Below are positions 1 through 9,283 of a stretch of DNA of 64,000 bases, piece by piece. Location: NCBI GenBank assembly GCA_003164675.1, contig PLTX01000117.1, positions 1 through 64,000 on the forward strand. The letters run 5' to 3'. The DNA is from Verrucomicrobiota bacterium (lineage in GTDB: Bacteria > Verrucomicrobiota > Verrucomicrobiia > Palsa-1439). Position 1 is the stretch's first letter, and each line of letters begins with the position of its first letter. The notes beneath the pieces are model-generated. The model was given only the letters and a program-made list of their open reading frames with translations. It was not told the origin of the DNA and ran no database searches. Made by a program: the position numbers and the translations under genes.

Positions 1-1
1 G

Positions 2-601
2 GAGATTTCCTATGAACTGAATGTTCCCTCAACGGTTCGGATCCTGAACAATACGGCAATCATCAACACTGCTTCCAATGCCCAAAATACCGCGTTTCTG
101 TGGGGCGCATGTGGCTGCCTGTCGCCTTCGTCCGACTGGCCATCCGACGGTACACTGGCTGTGGAAAACAATCTCGTGTACAGTTTCACTGGGTCAGGAG
201 GTGGCGACCCCACGCTGCTGACCATCGGTGTCGTCCTCAACCAACCCGGGCCGACGGTCTGGACGGTCGATTACAACGACTGGTTTTCGCTCGACACCGC
301 CAATGACTGGTTCTGGTGGAATAACCCGGCCCCGTCGTTCAACATCCATGGCGATCTGAGCGCGATGCAAGCCCTCGGTTTTGAAGCCCACGGCCAGACC
401 AACGACCCGCTGTTTGCGAGTCTGGCCTTCGGCTCAAGCACCAACTCTGTGGGAAACGATTACCACTTGCAGTCCGGTTCGGCGGCTATTGGCGCGGGCG
501 CCAACCTCAGTGACTTGAATTTGCCGGGACTCAACACCGACAAAGATGGCAAACCCCGTCCGACCGCGGGCTCGTGGGACCTCGGCGCTTACCAATATTG
601 A
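2..601 (+). CDS. C-terminal part of a secreted right-handed beta-helix / choice-of-anchor-Q-like protein (5' end outside window)
   Basis: Frame open from position 2; ends ...LNTDKDGKPRPTAGSWDLGAYQY, typical of choice-of-anchor-Q/polymorphic beta-helix protein tails. Confidence 0.7.
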   Translation, partial: EISYELNVPSTVRILNNTAIINTASNAQNTAFLWGACGCLSPSSDWPSDGTLAVENNLVYSFTGSGGGDPTLLTIGVVLNQPGPTVWTVDYNDWFSLDTANDWFWWNNPAPSFNIHGDLSAMQALGFEAHGQTNDPLFASLAFGSSTNSVGNDYHLQSGSAAIGAGANLSDLNLPGLNTDKDGKPRPTAGSWDLGAYQY

Positions 602-671
602 GCGTGCAACCTTGGGCCTTCCGGGTGGGCATCAGCTTGTGTTTTTGCCCGCGACTCAATAGAGTCGCATC

Positions 672-1355
672 ATGTCCGCGACACAAGGCAAACTCTACAT
701 CGTCGGCACGCCCATCGGGAATATGGAGGACATTACCCTCCGCGCCCTGCGCGTCCTGCAGGAGGCCGATCTCATCGCTGCCGAGGACACACGTCACACG
801 GGCGTCCTGCTCGCCCGCCACGGTCTCAAGAAGCCGTTCGTTAGTTACCACGAGTTCAATGAAGCCAGGCGGACGCCCGAATTGCTGGTGCAGCTTCAAC
901 AAGGCCGCCAGATTGCCCTTGTCTCCGATGCAGGCATGCCGACGTTGTCCGACCCTGGACAGCGCCTGATTCGGGCTGCCATCGGCGCCGGAATCGTCGT
1001 GGAAGTCGTTCCGGGCGTTTCCGCCGTCACGGCGGCGCTGGCGGGGAGCGGGCTTGGCGGCCCGTTTCTGTTTTTTGGCTTTCTCCCTCACAAGTCAGGG
1101 CAGCGCCGCGCTTCCCTCACCCGACTCGCTCCCCTGCCCTGCACGCTGGTCTTCTTCGAATCACCGTATCGCCTGTTGAAAAGCCTCGGCGACATGCGGG
1201 ACGTGCTGGGAAATCGGGGCGTGATCGTTGCCCGCGAGTTGACCAAGAAATTCGAGGAGTTCCTCCGCGGCGATCTCGAGTCGATCCTGAAAAAGCTTGA
1301 GAACCGCTCGATCAAGGGGGAAATTACCGTGATCGTCGAGGGCCGACAGGAATAA
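672..1355 (+). CDS. rsmI: 16S rRNA (cytidine(1402)-2'-O)-methyltransferase
   Basis: KLYIVGTPIGNMEDITLRAL, AEDTRHTG, LVSDAGMPTLSDPG, VVPGVSAV motifs. Confidence 0.97.
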   Translation: MSATQGKLYIVGTPIGNMEDITLRALRVLQEADLIAAEDTRHTGVLLARHGLKKPFVSYHEFNEARRTPELLVQLQQGRQIALVSDAGMPTLSDPGQRLIRAAIGAGIVVEVVPGVSAVTAALAGSGLGGPFLFFGFLPHKSGQRRASLTRLAPLPCTLVFFESPYRLLKSLGDMRDVLGNRGVIVARELTKKFEEFLRGDLESILKKLENRSIKGEITVIVEGRQE

Positions 1356-1357
1356 AT

Positions 1358-1846
1358 ATGCCGCGTAATCCAGCGCCACGTGAGCTGTTTCGCTTGCCGG
1401 GCTGCGCCCCGGCGTGGTGGCGCGCCGCTCTTTGTTTCACCTATTTTCTCCTTTTTTCGGCTTGTTCCACCTCCGGGCCGCGCGTGCTGGAGGTCACCAA
1501 CCGCACCCGCCTTCAGGACGTGGACTTCGCGGACCGGCAGTATTTCATCGAGGACCAAGCGTCGCTCATTCGCTACGAACCACAGGACCTGAGCATTGAC
1601 GACCAGCGAGAGGAATTTTATGTCCGCTGGACGCCCAGGACCGTCAACCTGGTAAAATTCGAATATCGCCAGGTGGCCAAACCCGGCGAGGTCTTTGAAC
1701 AAACCTATGCTCCGCATGGGGACGAGCGGAAGCTTTTTGAAGTGCGCGGGGAACAGTTCCGCTCGGGCGGCTTGGTATCCGCCTGGCGCGTGAGTTTGTG
1801 GGACGCCGACAAGGTTGTGGCGGAAGAAAAGTCGGTCCTGTGGTAG
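1358..1846 (+). CDS. Hypothetical lipoprotein-like secreted protein
   Basis: Hydrophobic N-terminus followed by lipobox-like LLFSAC; immediately downstream of rsmI. Confidence 0.6.
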   Translation: MPRNPAPRELFRLPGCAPAWWRAALCFTYFLLFSACSTSGPRVLEVTNRTRLQDVDFADRQYFIEDQASLIRYEPQDLSIDDQREEFYVRWTPRTVNLVKFEYRQVAKPGEVFEQTYAPHGDERKLFEVRGEQFRSGGLVSAWRVSLWDADKVVAEEKSVLW

Positions 1847-1865
1847 AAGCCATCCACGCGTCGAC

Positions 1866-3347
1866 ATGACAGAGTCAACCGTCATTGCCCAGTTTGATGC
1901 GGTCGTGGCAAGGCAACCGCGCAAGGTCTGCATCTACTGGGGCGGGGACCGGTTTACAAATGCGGACTTGGCCGGCCACATCCGGCGGTACGGGGCGCGG
2001 TTGCAGGCCGGTTACGGCGTGGGCCAGGGCGACCGCGTGGGAATCCTGCTCAAGAACTGTCCCGAGTTCATCTTCGCGTTGTACGCCGTGTTGAAATCGG
2101 GCGCGACGGTCGTGCCGATCAACAGTTTTCTCAAAGCCCCCGAAATCCAGCACATCGTGGACGACTGCCAGATCAAACGCCTGATCACGTCAGTGGATTT
2201 TGACGAAACGATCTCGAAGCTCCGGGGCATTACGGCGATTCTACTCTCCGAACTCGAGCGGGGCGCGGCGGCGGCGGCGCCGAAGTGGCCGGCGGTGTCG
2301 CCGGACGATCTGGCGGTGATTATTTACACATCCGGCACGACCGGCAAATCCAAGGGCGCGATGCTCACACACGAGAACATCGCATCCAACGTCCACAGTT
2401 GCATCAAGGCATTGGAGGAGACCGCGGATGATCGCCTCACGCTGCTGCTCCCGATGTTCCACAGTTTCATGTTGACGGTGTGCATTTTCACCCCCTTGTC
2501 GATGGGTGCGGGCATCGTGCTTATCAAGTCGGTCCAGCCGTTCAAGGCGGCGATGCGCGAAATCATTCGCAACCGCGCCACGATCCTGGTCGGCATCCCG
2601 CAATTGTTCCAGGCGCTGGCCGACGCCAAAATTCCGTTCTGGTTGCATTGGGTACTGAAGCTGCGGCTGGCGGTCTCGGGTGCCGCTCCGCTGCCCGGTG
2701 AGACACTGGTAAAATTCGACCAAAAGTTTCATTTCCCGCTGCTGGAAGGATACGGGCTGAGCGAGGCGTCGCCCGTGGTATCCTTCAACCCAATCCGCGG
2801 CGTCCAAAAACCGGGCTCGATCGGGCTGCCGTTGCCCGATATCGAGGTGAAGATTCTCGATGATCATGGGCGCGAACTTCCGCCAGGCAAGCTTGGCGAA
2901 ATCGCCGTGCGCGGCCCCAACGTGATGCGCGGGTACTACAACCACCCCGAGGAAACCGCCGCGACGCTGCGGGGCAATTGGCTGCACACCGGCGACATGG
3001 GCAAGAAGGACGACGACGGTTACATCTACATTATGGACCGCCGCAAAGAGATGCTGCTGGTGCGCGGGATGAATGTGTACCCCCGCGAGATCGAAGAAGT
3101 CCTGCACCAGTTCCCGAACGTGCGGGAAGCGGCGGTGCTGGCGAAACCCGACGAGAAGCGCGGCGAGGTGCCCATCGCATTTGTCAGCGCAGCCAATGGC
3201 GTGAGGCTGGAGTCAAATGAGATCTTGCAGTTCTGTCGCGATCGGCTCGCCGACTACAAAATCCCGCGCGAAGTCCGCGTGATGGAATCCCTGCCCCGCA
3301 CGGCCACCGGCAAAATCGCCAAACTGGAACTGAAGAAAAGTCTTTAG
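1866..3347 (+). CDS. AMP-binding acyl-CoA synthetase (long-chain fatty acid-CoA ligase family)
   Basis: IIYTSGTTGKSKGAMLTH, GYGLSEASPVVS, GDMGKKDDDGYIYIMDRRKEMLLVRGMNVYPREIEE, TATGKI; start chosen at internal ATG 1866. Confidence 0.93.
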   Translation: MTESTVIAQFDAVVARQPRKVCIYWGGDRFTNADLAGHIRRYGARLQAGYGVGQGDRVGILLKNCPEFIFALYAVLKSGATVVPINSFLKAPEIQHIVDDCQIKRLITSVDFDETISKLRGITAILLSELERGAAAAAPKWPAVSPDDLAVIIYTSGTTGKSKGAMLTHENIASNVHSCIKALEETADDRLTLLLPMFHSFMLTVCIFTPLSMGAGIVLIKSVQPFKAAMREIIRNRATILVGIPQLFQALADAKIPFWLHWVLKLRLAVSGAAPLPGETLVKFDQKFHFPLLEGYGLSEASPVVSFNPIRGVQKPGSIGLPLPDIEVKILDDHGRELPPGKLGEIAVRGPNVMRGYYNHPEETAATLRGNWLHTGDMGKKDDDGYIYIMDRRKEMLLVRGMNVYPREIEEVLHQFPNVREAAVLAKPDEKRGEVPIAFVSAANGVRLESNEILQFCRDRLADYKIPREVRVMESLPRTATGKIAKLELKKSL

Positions 3348-3359
3348 CCCAACGGGTCA

Positions 3360-4490
3360 CTACCACCGCTTGCAGGCTTCGCGGTAGCTGCCCACGTTGC
3401 GCTTGAGTTCGCGGACGCTGTCGCCACCAAACTTGTCGAGGAGCGCTTTGGCCAGTTCGAAAGCCACAACCGCTACACCAATGACCGCCGCGGCAGGCGT
3501 GGCGCACACATCGGAACGTTCCACGGTCGCCTTCACTTCCTGCCCTGTCTGAATGTCCACCGAGCGCATCGGTTTCATCAGCGTGGACAGCGGTTTCATG
3601 GCGACGCGGACGACGACGGGCTGGCCGTTGGTCATCCCGCCCTCAAAGCCGCCCGCGTTATTGCCAGCGCGCGTCAGCATGCCGTCCTGCGCCGGTAGGA
3701 TTTCATCATGCACCTGCGAGCCGAATCGCCGCGCGGCTTCAAAGCCCAGACCGACCTCCACGCCTTTCATGGCCTGGATGCTCATCAAGCCATGCGCCAG
3801 ATTCGCATCAAGCTTCCGGTCCCATTGGACGTGGCTTCCCAGTCCGATCGGAACACCAATGGCGACCACTTCAAACACGCCGCCAATCGTATCGCCCTGG
3901 GCTTTGGCGGCATCAATGGCCTCAATCATTTGCTTACCGGCGACCGGATCAGCACAGCGCACCTCGCTGGCTTCGCTACGCTCACGAATTTGCGCAAACG
4001 TCAGACCATCCGTCTTCGCCTGAACAACACCGAGGCTGACGATATGCCCGACGATGTCGATGCCGACCTCCGCCAGCAGAAGTTTGCAGGCCCCGCCAAT
4101 GGCCACGCGCATGGTTGTTTCCCGCGCACTGGATCGCTCCAGAATATCGCGCGCGTCCTGGCGGTCATACTTGATCACGCCTGCCAGATCCGCATGGCCA
4201 GGGCGCGGCTTCGTCACGGCCGGCAGTTCGTCGATTTTGAAGTCACGGTTCTTGACCGTAAACGTGACCGGCGAGCCGATGGTCTCTCCGCGCCGCACGC
4301 CTGAGAGCACTTCCGCTTGATCGGTTTCGATCTTCATGCGGCCACCGCGCCCATAGCCCTGCTGACGGCGCGCAAGATCGCGGTTGATGGCGGCGAGGTC
4401 GATCTTGAGACCGGCCGGCAATCCTTCCAAAACGCCAATCAAACACGGGCCGTGGGATTCGCCCGCCGTGAAGTAACGCAATTGTGGCAT
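3360..4490 (-). CDS. aroC: Chorismate synthase
   Basis: MPQLRYFTAGESHGPCLIGVLEGLPAG, RRQQGYGRGGRMKIETD, GGMTNGQPVVVRVAMKP. Confidence 0.97.
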   Translation of the reverse strand: MPQLRYFTAGESHGPCLIGVLEGLPAGLKIDLAAINRDLARRQQGYGRGGRMKIETDQAEVLSGVRRGETIGSPVTFTVKNRDFKIDELPAVTKPRPGHADLAGVIKYDRQDARDILERSSARETTMRVAIGGACKLLLAEVGIDIVGHIVSLGVVQAKTDGLTFAQIRERSEASEVRCADPVAGKQMIEAIDAAKAQGDTIGGVFEVVAIGVPIGLGSHVQWDRKLDANLAHGLMSIQAMKGVEVGLGFEAARRFGSQVHDEILPAQDGMLTRAGNNAGGFEGGMTNGQPVVVRVAMKPLSTLMKPMRSVDIQTGQEVKATVERSDVCATPAAAVIGVAVVAFELAKALLDKFGGDSVRELKRNVGSYREACKRW

Positions 4491-4491
4491 C

Positions 4492-5328
4492 CTATCCTCG
4501 AATGAAACTCAGGTACCAATTGACAATTTCGTGCCCGCAGAACATCCAGAGCACCGCCCCAAATGCGATGTACGGGCCGTACGGGATGCGGCTTTCCCAG
4601 CCCTTCCGCCTTCCCAAGACGAGGACCACCCCGACCATGCCTCCCAGCAAAGACGAAACCAAGATCGTGAACAACGTCGATTGCCAGCCAAAAAACGCAC
4701 CGATGGCCGCCAGAAGCTTCACATCACCCATGCCCATCGCCTCTTTCCGAAAAATCAATTTACCGACCACCGCCACGGTCAACAGAGACAGCCCGCCTAC
4801 GACCGCACCCAGCAATGACCGCAACAATGACGACTTGATCGTATCCGCATCCATCAACGGCGGGTAAATCGCGCTCAGCAGCAGCCCAACGATCAGTCCA
4901 CCGAACGTGATTTCGTTGGGAATGATATAGTGCTCAAAGTCGATGAAGGTTGCAACGATTAATCCGGCGATGACCATCCAATAGATCGGGGCTTTCAGAA
5001 AGTAGATGCCGTGCACCAGCGGGCGATCCCACTCCGTCAATTTCAACCACATCAGGAGAAACAGCAGGGCTGTCAGCAGTTCGACCAGGAAATACCGGGG
5101 GCTGATCTTCGCACCGCAGTGGCGGCACTTGCCCCGGAGCGCGAGGTAGCTGACCAGTGGAATGTTGTCCACCCAGCGGATGCGCTCGTTGCAGTGAGGA
5201 CAGTGCGACGGGGGCGTGACAATCGATTCTTCGAGCGGCATGCGATGCACACACACGTTCAAGAAGCTGCCAATGACGGCCCCAAACGCGAACACGACGA
5301 AATCAAGATAGAGCCGCAACCAGCTCAC
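4492..5328 (-). CDS. Prepilin peptidase (type IV leader peptidase, A24 family)
   Basis: GSFLNVCVHRMP, paired CxxC motifs (CPHCNERI, CRHCGAKIS), FIDFEHYIIPNE, GMGDVKLLAAIGAFFG; GTG start at 5328 overlaps the aroE stop (GTGA). Confidence 0.93.
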   Translation of the reverse strand: MSWLRLYLDFVVFAFGAVIGSFLNVCVHRMPLEESIVTPPSHCPHCNERIRWVDNIPLVSYLALRGKCRHCGAKISPRYFLVELLTALLFLLMWLKLTEWDRPLVHGIYFLKAPIYWMVIAGLIVATFIDFEHYIIPNEITFGGLIVGLLLSAIYPPLMDADTIKSSLLRSLLGAVVGGLSLLTVAVVGKLIFRKEAMGMGDVKLLAAIGAFFGWQSTLFTILVSSLLGGMVGVVLVLGRRKGWESRIPYGPYIAFGAVLWMFCGHEIVNWYLSFIRG

Positions 5329-6188
5329 GACTTGTCCCCATAGATCGCCGCGCGTAGCGCCCGGCGCATGACGGCCAATGGTGCCTTCCGCTTGGTCCAA
5401 ATCTCGAACGCCCTTGCCCCCTGATGCAACAACATGCTCAGCCCGTTCGCCACCTTTGCGCCCGCGCTCTCGGCGACCTGCAGCAATTGAGTTTCCGCGG
5501 GACGATAGATCGTGTCGTACACGTGCTGGCGCGGCGAGAATAGTTCGGCGCCCAGTCCCAGGGAATCGCCTTCCTTCAGTCCAACCGACGTGGCATTCAC
5601 CACCAGGTCAACTTCGTGGATCACCTTCTGGATCGCGTCCACCGTGAGCGCCAGCGACTGAAATTCACTTTTGGTGCTGGCAATCTCACGAGCGATGGGC
5701 TCGATCTTGGCCAGTGTGCGATTGGCCACAAAGACCTTGGCGGCCCCATCCAGGGCACATTTCACCGCGATCCCCCGCCCTGCTCCACCCGCGCCGAGCA
5801 CGAGCACGCGTTTGCCCTTGATCGAAAGGTTGAAATCTTCTTTGACGGCCTTGAGAAAACCGGAGCCATCCGTGTTAAACCCGCGCGTCTTGTCTTTCTC
5901 GATCACGATGGTATTGACCGCGCCAACCTTTCGGGCTTCGGGGTCTATTTCATCGAGGCAATCCAAGGCGAGAATCTTGTGCGGCACAGTCAGATTGAGC
6001 CCGACCAGGCCCATCTCTCTCGCGCCTTGGAGCGCCGTGCGCAAGTGCTGCGGGTCAACGTGAAATGCCAGATAGACCCAATTCATCCCCAGCGCTTCAA
6101 ACGCGGCGTTGTGCATCGCGGGTGACGCCGTGTGCATGATCGGCGCCCCGAAGACCCCAACAATTGTCGTTAAGCCATCAATATGCAT
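5325..6188 (-). CDS. aroE: Shikimate dehydrogenase
   Basis: GVFGAPIMHTASPAMHNAAF, LNLTVPHK, VLGAGGAGRGIAVKCALDGA, VNATSVGLKEGDSL. Confidence 0.96.
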   Translation of the reverse strand: MHIDGLTTIVGVFGAPIMHTASPAMHNAAFEALGMNWVYLAFHVDPQHLRTALQGAREMGLVGLNLTVPHKILALDCLDEIDPEARKVGAVNTIVIEKDKTRGFNTDGSGFLKAVKEDFNLSIKGKRVLVLGAGGAGRGIAVKCALDGAAKVFVANRTLAKIEPIAREIASTKSEFQSLALTVDAIQKVIHEVDLVVNATSVGLKEGDSLGLGAELFSPRQHVYDTIYRPAETQLLQVAESAGAKVANGLSMLLHQGARAFEIWTKRKAPLAVMRRALRAAIYGDKS

Positions 6189-6223
6189 TGACTGTGATAC
6201 GGGCTTGCGTGCGCCGGTGGCGC

Positions 6224-7744
6224 TTAGCGTACCAACCCGGCGATGACAGAGTAGCTGAAGTTGTTTAGAAGCTCAAGAATCGGCTTCGGGTAGACACCGA
6301 GCGCGACCACGGCCAATGCCACAAGGCCCAGCGCGACGTTGAGATACGTCGGGGTGATAATCGGACTCTGGTCGGAGCCGTCGATCACATAGATATGTTT
6401 GAGGAGAATGAGATAGTAGTAAAGCGACACGGCGCTCATGACGATCCCCAGAATCACCAGCCACAGCAGGCCAAAGTGTTGCGCGTCCCGCTGAACGGCG
6501 GAAGCGAACAGGTAAAACTTGCCAAAGAATCCACCCAACGGAGGTATCCCCGCCAACGACAACACGAAGATCAACATCAACAGCGAGAGGAACGGAGCCC
6601 GCCTGGCCATCCCGTCGAAATTCTGCATTTCATCTCCTCCGGCCCGACTGGACAGGGCGGCGACAACTCCGAACGCGCCGAGATTCGCCAGGGCGTACAC
6701 GATGATGTAAAACAACACCGAGTTCGCACCCATTTTCGTGGCGGCGACGAGACCGATGAAGATGTAGCCCGCTTGCGCGATACTGGAATACGCCAGCAGG
6801 CGCTTCACATTGTGCTGCACGATAGCGGCACAGTTGCCCAGGATCATGCTCAAGGTCGCCGTGACAGCGAGAAGCATCGTCCATCCCGAAGCAAAGTTGC
6901 CCCAGAACGCCGAACCTTGCAGACCCGCAAACCCAATGAATAACACCTTCAACAAAATAAAGAAGCTGGCGACCTTCGAGCCGGTCGCAATATAGGCGGT
7001 GACCGGCGTCGGCGCGCCTTCATACGCGTCCGGCGCCCACAAGTGGAACGGAACGACCGCGACTTTGAATCCAAAGCCGACAATCGTAAACAGCAACCCC
7101 GTCGCCAGCAGCGGGCTCATCGCCAACCCACCCGTATTTTTCACGGCGTCCTGGATCGCTTGTAAGCCGGTCGCGCCGGTCACTCCGAACACATAGCTCA
7201 ACCCGAACAGCAGAAATGCCGACGAAATCGCGCCGAACATGAAGTATTTGACCGCTGCCTCCTGCGACCGCAGCTCGCCCTTGTGGAAAGCGGTGAGGAT
7301 ATACAATGAAACGCTCGTCAGCTCGAGCGCCACAAAAATCGTTATCAATTCCTCCGCGCTGATCAGCAGCATCATTCCCACCGCGCCAAACAGCAACACG
7401 GCGTAATATTCGCCGACGTGGCGCCCGACATCGAAGTCCATGGAAATCAACACGGTGATCACCGCCAGCGCCACGATCACCAGTTTGAAGAATATGATCA
7501 GGTCATCCATGGCCAGCGTCCCGCCCAAGAGCACCATGCGTGGGCCGTTGAGCTGTTGCCACAGGGGAAGGGTCGACGCCAGCAGGCCAACGACGGCGGT
7601 CGTGCCAATGGTCCGCGACCGCACGCTCATCTCCGCACGGCGCACCGACGCGAGATCCAGCGTCAACGCGACCAACGCGGTCAGGGTCAGGATCACTTCC
7701 GCGCCCAGTCCCTTCAGGACATCGAAATAAGGCACGGGTGTCAC
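6224..7744 (-). CDS. nuoN: NADH-quinone oxidoreductase subunit N
   Basis: Polytopic antiporter-like subunit; FVALELTSVSLYILTAF, PFHLWAPDAYEGAPTPVTAYIATGSKVASF. Confidence 0.95.
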   Translation of the reverse strand: MTPVPYFDVLKGLGAEVILTLTALVALTLDLASVRRAEMSVRSRTIGTTAVVGLLASTLPLWQQLNGPRMVLLGGTLAMDDLIIFFKLVIVALAVITVLISMDFDVGRHVGEYYAVLLFGAVGMMLLISAEELITIFVALELTSVSLYILTAFHKGELRSQEAAVKYFMFGAISSAFLLFGLSYVFGVTGATGLQAIQDAVKNTGGLAMSPLLATGLLFTIVGFGFKVAVVPFHLWAPDAYEGAPTPVTAYIATGSKVASFFILLKVLFIGFAGLQGSAFWGNFASGWTMLLAVTATLSMILGNCAAIVQHNVKRLLAYSSIAQAGYIFIGLVAATKMGANSVLFYIIVYALANLGAFGVVAALSSRAGGDEMQNFDGMARRAPFLSLLMLIFVLSLAGIPPLGGFFGKFYLFASAVQRDAQHFGLLWLVILGIVMSAVSLYYYLILLKHIYVIDGSDQSPIITPTYLNVALGLVALAVVALGVYPKPILELLNNFSYSVIAGLVR

Positions 7745-9276
7745 GGCGCACCCCGCAGGAACAATTGTACGTTCGCCTTGATCATGTTCAACATGATGGA
7801 TGGGTACACTCCCACAATCACCAGCAACGCCATCAAAATGATTGCCGCCACGCGTTCGGGCAGGGTAATCGGCGGCAGGGACGGATGCGGCCCGCCACTG
7901 CCCGGTTTGTGGTCATGTCCATGCCCGCCGCCATCCGCAGGTTGATCCTGTTCCATGAACACCTTGTCGTTGGCGTTCAGGATATAGGCCACGGTAAGTG
8001 GGATGCTCAACCCCGCCGCGAGGGCCAGTAGCGGGTGCATATGGAATGCCCCGACGAGAATCTGGTATTCGGCCACAAATCCGCTAAAGCCCGGCATGCC
8101 CATGGAGGCCGCACCCGCAACCACAAATGTCACGCAGGCGAACGGGATGACCTTGGCCAGTCCGCCCAATTTATCCAACTGTCGTGTATGTGTCCGGTCA
8201 TAGACCATGCGACCAACAACGGCAAACAACAGGCTCGCGACGATGCCGTGCGAGAACATCTGCAGAATCGCCCCGGACATGCCAATCAGATTGAGCGTTG
8301 CCAGGCCCAGTAATACAAAGCCCATGTGACTGACGCTCGAGTAACCGATGATGAACTTGAAATCCTTTTGGACCAGTGCGACCGCCGCACCGTACACGAT
8401 CCCGACCACCGCAAGCCACGCGATCCACCACTTCCAGTGCTCAAGCCCTTGGGGGAACAGCAACATCGCAGCGCGGAAACATCCGTACGAACCGAGTTTC
8501 ATCACGACACCCGCCAGCAGCATGGACGCGGCGGTCGGCGCGGCGACGTGGCCCGTTGGCGCCCACGTGTGGAACGGCCACATACCGGCCAGCACGCCAA
8601 AACCGACAAAAATCAAGGGGAACACCCACACCTGCACGTTGGGCGCAATGGGGTGCTTGGCCAGTTCGAGAATGTCAAAGGTTTGTCCGCCGGCACTGAA
8701 ATAAACGGCGAGCATGCCGATGAACACCAGCGCGCTACCCATGAACGAGTACAATACAAGCTTCATCGCGCCGTACTCCTTGCGCGTGGAGCCCCAAATT
8801 GCGATGACGAAGTACTTCGGAATGATCGCCAGTTCGTAAAACACGAACAGCAAGAACAAGTCCATCGCCATGAACACGCCGTACACGCCGGCAATCAGGG
8901 TCAGGAAGAACGCAAAAAACTCTTTCACGCGGGTTTCAACGTTCCAACTGAAAAGGATGCCCGTCACGCACACGAAACCGTTCAGCACGATGAGCGGGAA
9001 GCTGATGCCGTCCACCGCGAGATGGTAGTTCGTGTTGATCGCCGGAATCCAGGGGACATTCACAATCTGGACGAAGCCGTCCTGCAGCGCGCCATGGGCG
9101 CTGATCTGAGCGTTGACCCAGGCGTTGTAGTTAAAATAATCCTTGAGCGCGACCAGCAGGGCCGCCACGCCCGTCAATAATGCAACCCAGCGAATCAGGG
9201 TCTTCGACTCGCGAGGCAAGAGCAGGATCAGTCCCATACCGAGCAACGTCAGGTAGATTGTCCAATCAACTTGCAT
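7741..9276 (-). CDS. nuoM: NADH-quinone oxidoreductase subunit M (copy 1)
   Basis: AVDGISFPLIVLNGFV, FVFYELAIIPKYFVIAIWG, PFHTWAPTGHVAAPTAASMLLAGVVMKLGSYG. Confidence 0.93.
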   Translation of the reverse strand: MQVDWTIYLTLLGMGLILLLPRESKTLIRWVALLTGVAALLVALKDYFNYNAWVNAQISAHGALQDGFVQIVNVPWIPAINTNYHLAVDGISFPLIVLNGFVCVTGILFSWNVETRVKEFFAFFLTLIAGVYGVFMAMDLFLLFVFYELAIIPKYFVIAIWGSTRKEYGAMKLVLYSFMGSALVFIGMLAVYFSAGGQTFDILELAKHPIAPNVQVWVFPLIFVGFGVLAGMWPFHTWAPTGHVAAPTAASMLLAGVVMKLGSYGCFRAAMLLFPQGLEHWKWWIAWLAVVGIVYGAAVALVQKDFKFIIGYSSVSHMGFVLLGLATLNLIGMSGAILQMFSHGIVASLLFAVVGRMVYDRTHTRQLDKLGGLAKVIPFACVTFVVAGAASMGMPGFSGFVAEYQILVGAFHMHPLLALAAGLSIPLTVAYILNANDKVFMEQDQPADGGGHGHDHKPGSGGPHPSLPPITLPERVAAIILMALLVIVGVYPSIMLNMIKANVQLFLRGAP

Positions 9277-9283
9277 GGTTCCG

